A DNA stretch of 64,000 nucleotides, taken from contig NC_064234.1 of NCBI RefSeq assembly GCF_023101765.2, forward strand, positions 7,068,001-7,132,000. The letters are read 5' to 3'. A program made the position numbers and the translations under genes. The DNA is from Spodoptera frugiperda. Lineage: Eukaryota > Arthropoda > Insecta > Lepidoptera > Noctuidae. Positions 1 through 10,100 of the stretch are shown here, in pieces (the stretch's first letter is position 1; every line of letters begins with the position of its first letter). The notes under the pieces were generated by a model, which saw only the letters and a program-made list of their open reading frames with translations, ran no database searches and had not been told where the DNA came from.

Positions 1-1113
1 TGGCGACCGTTAGGTGGACGATCTGGCTGCGGCGCCACCGCGCACCCGCCATATAGAGGCGCGCCGAGCCCGCGCCCGCGCCCGCGCCCTAACGGTGCCG
101 CGCCGCGCTGCCGTGCAACTCTCTGCTGATAACCACAACGCATACTGCATTCACTGGCACCATCAATTATACGAAATTATTTTTACTCTAAACCTCGATA
201 CTATTCAAAGAAAATATGAAATTAATTGCATTTACTATAATATACATCCTGTTTCTAATATAGACATTTTCTATTAGAGTTAAGTCGTTCGTAAATGATT
301 ATTTTTCTAGTAGCATTGCCACTTAGTAATTTTAGAAAAGACATTCATTATTGATAGGAAATTATTTGTCATGTAAAGTGAACCTAAACTAATAAGACTA
401 GGATGGTGCAAACATATACTTCTATTTCAGTGTCAGTGTAATGTTTGAACCCTAAGTACAATCGACGGAGAAGTCTTAGTTTCGGTGTTAACGACTCTCT
501 CCGTTAGTTTAATTACAGCTTTGTCGCGTCGCCGCTCAGCTTCAGTAATTATACGCAGTAAAACGGATATGTAAAACGACTTTAAGACGATGACCGATCA
601 CGGGTCTCGAGCGATTTGCAGCTAATATCCTGCACAGCTGTAACATGCTTAATAAGTCAGTCGTAAAAACAGCAGTAAAATATTCTCAGAACACGCTCAT
701 TCGAAATGTCTGTATCGATATTTTTCTCTTAACAACGGTTGGTGTCCAACGAAAATATGAACAGATCAAGAAAATGTAACTTACTACTCAAGCTGCATGT
801 ATAACCGCGACGCATAGCCAGTCCTGCTTCACAATAAACAACTGCAGACTTTGAGCACGTGTTTGGGTCACTGTGACTTAAAACATCACATTGAAAATGA
901 TTGAAGGAAAATATAATCCGGCAACATGCAAGCGGAACATATTTTACACGAGTCACTCTACCGCAATACCCGATAAGAAAATAACGAGAAACCGAAAAAT
1001 TAAATTAACATAGAGAAGCCCAAGCAACCACCTTAATTAATGATTTCATATAAATATACAAGTTAAATAATTGATTTCATGTCATTTATATAAAATTCTC
1101 TTGTTGTTTTCAG
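1..1113. other. Upstream/intronic flank of tenectin
   Basis: The first ~135 bases are strikingly GC/CpG-rich; the rest is AT-rich. A perfect 9-bp inverted repeat (ACCGTTAGG at 6-14, complement at 88-96) brackets the GC-rich core. I looked for the missing signal-peptide exon of the downstream gene. There is no ATG followed by a hydrophobic stretch and a phase-1 donor of GTAAG/GTGAG type, so that exon probably lies left of the window. The GC-rich head could be a promoter or an unrelated CpG block; the sequence does not decide. Confidence 0.4.
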
Positions 1114-1155
1114 CTCCTACAGCAAGCAATCAGACAGCTTTAGATTTGTATGAAA
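1114..1155 (+). other. Tnc: Tenectin exon a (42-nt microexon)
   Basis: Acceptor TTTTCAG precedes base 1114 and donor GTAAGT begins at 1156. The exon encodes 14 codons' worth of hydrophilic linker (PTASNQTALDLYE) in phase 1-1, and joins cleanly to the VWC1 exon as ...YEN-APEGC. It sits just after the presumed signal-peptide exon. Confidence 0.75.
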
Positions 1156-4100
1156 GTAAGTATTTTCTCACTTTGTAGACATTGCTTCCTATGTACCTAT
1201 TTGTACAGTACGCAACATAAAGAGTTTAGTCTGTCTGTCTAGTACACAACATAAAGAGGATATTCGTGGGTTCAACTCCCTAGCGGAAAAACTAAATTTG
1301 TGTTTGGTAATGTATCCACAATAAATGGCTGCGTGGGATCACACACTTTACAAAAAAAAAAAGAAAATAACGATCAACGGTTATATGAAACATAACATGA
1401 TTAAATAATTATTTGATGATAAGTTCAATGTTGGTACCAGGTTGGACCAAAATTAACATAATCCATTATTAAAATTTCAGATGCTCCAGAAGGTTGTTTC
1501 TACAACTTCCAACATTATGGCGAAGGAGACCGTATTATGACTAACGAACCATGCCTAAATTGTACCTGTCACAACCGAATGCTGATGTGCTACCTCAGGG
1601 TTTGTCCATTCACCAAAGCCATTGGTCAGGACTGCACTGTTGAAAAACGAGATGATCAGTGTTGTCCTATTGTCACATGCCCTGATGGTAAGTTTATTTA
1701 TTTTAAATACTACTTCATTACTAAATATATACCATTAATGGATATAACAAACCTATGTTTCAACAATATTACAATTTTTTTAACACACCAAACTCTTTTT
1801 GTTGGTCTTTCAACATTTTTACTTAGGTAAATACTTGATTTAATCACAATTTAAATTACAGTTCCAGTTGACCTACTCACATCTACGTCAACAACGTCTC
1901 CAGCTGAATATGGAGCAACTGGAATCGGCAAACAGGATAAATACGGTTGCAGTATCAACGGAAGATATTTCCCCGAAGGATCTAAAGTACCTCCGACCCC
2001 GAACAAACCATGCGAACATTGCTACTGTATTCGAAATATGACGACTTGCGTTATGCAAGAATGTACTCTACATGTAGATGGATGTACGCCTATCTACCAT
2101 AAAGACGTCTGCTGTCCGATTCGTTATTCTTGTGGTAAGTTTGCATTCACCTTTTAAATTACAAAACGTGGATCAAAACAATTTGATCATTATTTATATT
2201 CATAAATTTTGAGCACTTTTTGATTGTTTATTTGATTATATTTCAGATCACGAAGATGAGGTGCCGCTTTTGGACGACATGACGACTACTGTGCGACCAA
2301 CGCCTGGATTTTTACTTACAACTACAACTATATCACCAGTAACACAGATGACACAGGATTGTGTTCACGATGGTCAAATATTTTCGGATGGCGCCTTAAT
2401 CAAAACTGATAAAGCCTGTCAACATTGTTATTGCATGAAGGGAGACATGGTTTGTGTCGTACAAGAATGTGGTGATCCTATGGAAAACGAAGGCAAAAAC
2501 TGTAAATCTCTAAAGACTCATGAAGATCAATGCTGTCCAGATACATACATTTGTGAAGGCGATGAACTGACTTCTGATGTACCAACCGAACCAGTCACAG
2601 ATTCAATGATAGAAACACTAACAACTCTGTCGCCTCCAAGAAGAACTAATGTTGAAGGCAGTGGCTACAGAAATGAACCCGATGAAGCACCTTACACAGA
2701 AATGACTACCGCCACTGAATTAGAAGGAAGCGGGGAAGAACCAGAACCAGAAACTTCTAAGCCTCTTGGTCCTAAGGACATTATAACAACTCCAGGAGAT
2801 GAGGACCAATACCTTTACAGCTCAACAAAGGCTCCTGCCATGGAAGAACACGATAAGACAACACCAGAAATCAATAAAAACATCATTCCGGATGAAGCAG
2901 AAAAGATCGACAAACTTCATGGCTACGAACCGACGACAAGCGCTCCTGTGAGTGAAGAGGTAGAAACTACTAGCAAAGTAATGGAAGAAGAAATTTCTAA
3001 ACCATCAACAAAGGTGCCTGAAATACAAGAAAGTACAACTGATTTAGGTGAAGAACAAAATACTGTACCTGATGTAATTCCCGAAGAAGAAATCGGTAAA
3101 CCACATGACCACATTGTAAGCACAACAAATGTACCAGTTACAAGTGATAGTGAAAAAGAACCTACAAAGGCCAGTACCTTGGATGAAACACTGAAAGAAA
3201 CTTCTACGCAATCAGAGACAGACTCTGAAAAAGAACACACTGAAAGTGATATTACAAGAACGACTCCAACTTTAACAGCAGAAACTGAAAGCCCAATCCA
3301 AGAAGAAAAAGAAAGCTCTAAACCAGATGACGTGACATCTGTTACCACAAGTAGCCCTGAAAAAGAAGAGAAGGAAAGTTCGAAACCTGACGAATATGTT
3401 CCTGGAACCACAAGTAGCTCAGTTGAAGAAAAGAAAGAAGGTTCGAAACCTGATGAATATATTCCTGGAACAACGAGCAGCCCCGTTGATGAGGAGAAAG
3501 AAAGTTCTAAGCCTGACGAATATGTTCCAGGCACTACGAGCAGCCCAGTTGAAGGAGAGAAAGAAGTATCTAAGCCTGACGATGTAGTATCTGGCACTAC
3601 AGGAAGCCCAGCTGAAGAAGAGAAAGAAATTTCTAAACCTGACGAGTATGCTCCTGTCACGACAAGTAGTCCTGCTGAAGAAGAAAAGGAAAGTTCTAAA
3701 CCAGACGAATATGTTCCTGGCACTACAAGTGGCCCAGTAGAAGAAGAGAAAGAAAGTTCGAAACCTGACGAATATGTTCCTGGCACTACAAGCAGTCCAG
3801 TTGAAGAAGAGAAAGAAAGTTCTAAACCCGATGAGTATGTTCCTGGTACAACAAGCAGTCCAGCGGAAGAGGAGAAAGAAAGTTCGAAACCTGATGAAGT
3901 AGTATCTGGCACTACAGAAAGCTCGATTGATGAAGAAAAAGAAAATTCTAAACCAGACGAGAAGGTTCCTGGCACTACAAGTAGCCCAGTTGAGGAAGAC
4001 AAAGAAAGTTCTAAACCTGATGAATATGTTCCTGGCACTACAAGCAGCCCAGTTGAAGAAGAGAAAGAAAGTTCTAAACCTGACGAGTATGTTCCTGGTA

Positions 4101-7100
4101 CAACAAGCAGTCCGGCGGGAGAAGAGAAAGAAAGTTCGAAACCCGATGAAGTAGTATCTGATACTACAAGCAGTCCAGCTGAAGAAGAAAAAGAAAGTTC
4201 TAAACCAGACGACAAGGTTCTTGGCACTACAAGTAGCCCAGTTGAAGAAGAACAAGAAAGTTCTAAACCTGACGAATATGTTCCTGGTACAACAAGCAGC
4301 CCAACTGAAGAAGAGAAAGAAAGTTCTAAACCTGATGAATATGTACCTGGCACTACAAGCAGTCCAGCTGAAGAAGAAAAAGAAAGTTCTAAGCCCGAAC
4401 AATTAACTACACGTAGTCCTTTGGAGGAAAAACAAACAACTGAACCGGATCATGGTGAAAATACCGTTGTCATTGCAGACGAACACCTTTCTTCTACCAC
4501 ACTCGCGGTGCCTTCCGTTGAAGAAGAACCAACTACCAAACCTACTGTAGAACAAGAAACAGACAAAACAACCATGGAAGACGTGGTGACTCCACACGAA
4601 CAGTTCGCTACAGAATCGATAACAAAAGATTCGGAAACTACTGTAGAACCCGACCGAGGAATGAACACTATTCCTGAAGACATTCATGAAGACGCAACCA
4701 TAGTACCAGAACATCCACAAACAGTAGATATAAAACCTACGACAGTTTCTGAAATTACAACAGGTCATATGGATAGTTTGATTACTAAAGGTGATCAATC
4801 CACTGTCACAACTGAACCATCATTTAGAAAGGAAGACGAGATTGTTTCAACAGAAAAATCTAAAGAAATTGGATCAACTACAATCAAACCTGAGTTTGTC
4901 GATGAAGGACTCATTCCGACTTCGGCACATGACGAGAAAACTGTTACAAGTTCTGATCTTCCAACTATAGAAGATGAGTTTACCACATCGGTTCCAGAAT
5001 ACGTAACAGAAATAGTAGAAACTTCGGAACCTAAACAAACAACAACGGAGCCAACCAGAGTAACATCGTTGATAACTGAAATGTTGCCCGAGAAAACATC
5101 TGAACAAGATAGTGCCGCAACATCTACTACAGAAAAGTCATCAGAAATCACCGTAGGTATTGAAGATACCCATGAAGAACCTAGTCGCATACCAGGTGAA
5201 GGCGATTGTCTTCAAAATGGCGTAACATATAGAAACAATTCTGTCGTACCTAGTTTAGATAATTGCCGTACAAATTGCCGATGCGCTAGCAGTATCATCA
5301 CGTGTGATAAGATAATTTGCAGTCAACCACCAGACTTCATGCACAACTGCAAATCTATATTCGAGGATAATTCTTGCTGTCCCACATATGTTTGTGATCA
5401 TCCAGGAGAAACTGTACCACCGCAGTCAGACAACCAAATGTCAGGAACAGAATCTCCTATGCCTTCTCCAACCATTGAGTGCCGTGGTGACCAATGTGAA
5501 CTTAGTGAACCAACAAAACAACATGGTTCAACAGAACCTTGTACTTCTGGAAATTGCATTAATGAGGACGATAATAAAACCGCAGTTGAATGTGGATCAG
5601 AAGGTTGCAAAGATGTTGTACATAAACCTGATGTATCACCATCTGAGGAGTGTCCCGGTGGTAACTGCAAATCAGAAGACTGTGCTAACGGAAAATGTGA
5701 GTTGCCACAAACTGATGAGCAAGTATCTCAACAAGCATGTAAACCAGGAGAAGAGTGCAAAGAGGTACCTAGCGTTGTTACACCTTGCGAAGGAGAATTA
5801 TGTAACAAAATTGATTGTGGTCCTGATGGTTGTGGTCAAAGCAATATCCCACCTCAGCCTGAACAACAACCCGAATTATGCAATGAAGAAGAGGGTTGCA
5901 AACCTCAAGATATTCCTACTTCTGACTGTACTGGAGATGAACCGTGCAGAAGGAAAGAAATTTCAGGTAGTGAAGAAAAACCACCAAGTGCTTGTGAAGG
6001 TCCTAACTGCATCATTGAAAAGGAGACTACAGTTGCTGAAGCTACTGACTTGAGCACTGAATCACCTAAGACCGAAAAATCGCCAACCGAAGAAATTGTA
6101 TTGCCAGACACAACAGAAAAGACAAGCGAAGATAATGAAAAAGAAGAACCTGTCAATGAATATGAATCTACTAAGAAACCAACATCAGAAGAAGAAATGT
6201 CTGCTGAAATACCGGCTTCCACTGAAAAGACCCAACTACCCACTACTGATGAAGATAACACAGAAAAGCCATACGACAAAACTGAAGACCAAGGCGTAGA
6301 CAGCACAAGCAGACCTACCGTAACAGATGAACTTGAAAATAAACCTGATGTTACTGAAAGAGCAGACACAGAATCATCCACCACTGTTAGTGAAGCAGAC
6401 ACAGAGAAATCAGTCATCATTGACGAAGCAAGCACAAAACAACCCGCTATTGATGAAGATAAGGAAACAGTTGTAGATGAAGAAAGTACTGATATGCCAC
6501 CTATTGTAAATGTAGAAACCGAAAAACCATCACTGATCGACGACAAAGATAAACCAATTGATACAGAAAAGGATACAACAGAGGCATCTGTAACTACAGA
6601 AAAAATCATTGCGGGAGACGATGAAGGAAAAGTTAAACCCTCTGACGATGAAGATAAGGACAAACAAAGTGAGATTGATATCAGAGAGAGAGAACCTGAA
6701 CTTGATGATAAAGAAACTACAAATAAACCAGAAGCTGAAACAATGGCTGCCGAAACCCCAGTTGTTACAATGCAAGAAACCACTACAAAGGTAGCTGTAA
6801 CAAGTGAAGAAGACAAAGAAATAACAAAGACACCCATTGATCTTGGTGAAAAAGATGTTGAAACATCTACTTCGATTGACAAAGATGGTTCAGACAAAGA
6901 ACTCACAGAAAAACCAGGATTGGAAGAAGAAAAGAAACCCCATCCAGATTTAACAGATAAGACACCTTTAGAAGAAGATAAAAAAGAAACAGTTCCAGTT
7001 GAATATGAAAGCACAGAAAAAACAGTTACCGATTCGGTCGTTTCTAGTGAAAGCCCATCAACCCCAGTACAGTCCGAAGAAGAAAAGGGCACAGAAAGTC

Positions 7101-10100
7101 CTACTACGGATGTAGAGAAACCTAGTTATGTGGATGAAGGCAATGATAAGCCTGTATTAAACGAAAAAGAAGACGAGAAGAAACCTATGGATAAAGAAAC
7201 CACAGAACTTCCGATAATCGATGTAACTTCAGAAAAACCGGTTGAAGGTGATGAAGAAAACAAAGAAAAACCAATTACCGATGATACTGATAAAAAATCT
7301 ACAGACGAGGCTGAAGAACAAACAATAAATCCATTCAGTGACGGTGAAAGTACCGCAATACCTGACTTTACGGAAAAAGAAAGTACAGATAAACCAGTCA
7401 TTATTGATGAAGGAACAGAAGAACCAGTTGTTATTGAAAAAGATACAACCAAACCTGATATTGTTGAACAAGAAGAAACAAAGAAACCGGTCTTTGAGGA
7501 AGGTAAAGATAAACCAGATGTTACCGAGAAATCTATAGAAGATCTACCCGTATCTGAAACCTACACAACAAAGACACCTGAAATAATTGATGGAGAAAGC
7601 CAAGTAAAACCAGGAGATGAAGATGATATTGAAAAACCAATTCCAGTCGGCGAAAAAGAAAAACCTGTTGGAGATAAGGAAGCTGAAAAAGAAAAACCTG
7701 TCATTATTGATGAGGACATTACAGATAAACCCAGTATCGTTGACGTGAAGGTAACTGATAAACCAACAATTCACGAAGAAGAAGGATCTGGTTCGGAAGG
7801 TCCCGAAATCACGCCTGCCACAGAGGTTGAAAAGGAAGAGAAATTACCTGAAACATCGGATCAACCAACTGAGACAGCAGTGGTTGAAATAGAAAAAATA
7901 ACAATGGCACCCATTTATGAGTCACAATCAACAACTACAGAACAATATCCCGAAAAAATAGATGAAAGCACATCTTCTGAAACTCCTATCCAACAAGTAT
8001 CAGATTCTGAAGAAAATAAAGAAACAGATGTTAAAGAAACCTCAAAGATGCCTGAAACCACAACAGAATCTCGTTTGGAACAGGAACAAACTACTAGGTC
8101 ACCAGTGTCCGTGCACGAAACAGAAACGACTGTTCAACAACAAGAACAAGATTCTAGCAGCGCAGTAACACAAGACTTAAGCAGTGAATCATTAAGTACG
8201 AAAGCTCCAGAGTTAGATGAATCATCAAAGCCTATTGGTGAAGAAGAGGATATATCCACGGATTCGCCGGACATCGAAACCCCATCGACTAAGCTTCCAG
8301 AAACTGGGCCAGTAATTATTGAACCACAAGAAGGTTTTAAGACTGAATCACCAGAACTACAAGTTACTGGTAAACCAACCGACGAAAGTGCAACTACAGT
8401 TTATAAAAAGGATGAGGAGAAACTAACTCCCGAATCACATGTAACTGAAACCTCTGCCTTACCTGAAATTGACACTTCTGATAAAGATCACCATGTCACT
8501 GTTGAAACAACCCCTGACGACGAAAGTAAAACTCAGCGTCCTGATTTGACTAGTTCTGAGAAGGAAGAAATGGTCACAGAACCTGTTACTGAACCAGTTA
8601 GAAGGTTTACTGAAATCGAGGACCCATCAGTCACTGGACATGGAGATTTGACAACTGAGTACCCTGAAGAATCAACGGGACATCTTTTACCTTCAGTTAC
8701 TGATAAACTAGAAGAAACTGATGTTGGTATGACAAGCTCCGAGAAACCTCTTATAATAGATACAGAAACAGAAGAATCTGAGATGCCTATTACAAATACA
8801 CCTGAACACACGCAAGAATCAGAAAAAGAAAAAACAACAACAAGTGAATTTGAATTACCTACGACAGAAAAGACTCATATTACAGATGCTCAAGAAATTT
8901 CTCATATACCTGAGGATGGTACTAGCTTTGAACAGAAGACCACAGCTACCCCTGATCTATCCGAGCACGAACATAAAGACACAACTTCATTTGAATCAGA
9001 AACTACTCAACATCCAACTGAAGAAGTAAGCAAATCTTCTGAATATGTGACAGAGTCTTACGTTACAGAAGTTCAAGAAACAAGCACAAAGTTGGACGAG
9101 AACGAAGTTGTACACACAAAGCCTGGTGAAGAAATTGAGCACGAAACTAAAGTACCAGAGCCAATGCCCACATATGATGTGGACAAGAAGGAACCATCAG
9201 TTACAGAAATAGAAAAACAACCCACTGAACAACCATTAACAGAAATAAATGTTCAAACCGAAATGCCTAGCGCGCAAGTCACAAGTGAAGTTCCACAATC
9301 ACTTGTTACTGAACAAAAAGAAACAATTAACGAACAAATGACTGTATCAAGCGTGCCGAAAGAAGAAACAACACAAAAACCAGAGTTAATGACTACACAG
9401 AACGAAGAAATTTCTAAAGTTCCAGACGTACATGGAGAACATGATGTTCGTACAGAGGTACCAGTACACATAACTGAATCTGTAGAAGCAAGCGCAATAC
9501 CAACTGATCAGGAAACTGAAACAGAAAAGCAATATACTGAAACTACATTGCAAGAATTACCAACTGTAACTGAAAAGGTTGAACAAAGCGAAGTTACTAA
9601 GATAACCGAACATACATCAGCTCAAACTGAACATTCGGAAACGACACCATACTTAATTGAATTAGAAGAACACACACACAAGATGGTAGACGACACAACA
9701 ACGGTATTACCTTTCGATGAAGAGCATTCTTATAAACCTGTGGAAGACATTTCAATGCCGACACCATCCGAAGATGACAAACCAGTAGAAGAACCCTCAA
9801 AAACAACGCCCGCCGAGGAGGATATCCCTATTAAATCTGAAGGTGTTTCAACACCATCGATAGAAGAAGAACACTCTTTGAAACCTGATGAAGACGTTAC
9901 AACGTCATTACCTACTCAAGAAGAACACTCTTATAAACCCGAACAAGAAGCATCTACATCTTCGCCTTCCGTAGACGAACATTCTTACAAACCTGTAGAA
10001 GAAGGCTCAACATTACCAGCTACCGATGAAGAGCACTCTGATAAGCCTGTAGAAGATGTGACCACGCCTTCACCTTCCGATGAGGAACACTCCTATAAGC

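Noticed and set aside
2261..2263. GTG as a gene start
   Set aside because: It is mid-exon: phase-1 splicing from the VWC2 exon enters at 2247 in the same frame, and VWC1-VWC2 are upstream.
3302..4399. CRISPR-like array
   Set aside because: Units are contiguous coding repeats without spacers, in a eukaryotic gene.
2923..4402. Long minus-strand open frames (476 and 327 codons) opposite the repeat array
   Set aside because: They mirror the 63-bp repeat and its codon bias (Ser/Phe-rich low complexity), lack splice or start context, and the sense frame is clearly the VWC/mucin protein.
5388..6053. Second + strand frame of 221 codons
   Set aside because: Shifted shadow of the Cys-rich tenectin segment; no motif in this frame, whereas the sense frame carries regular cysteines and RGD.
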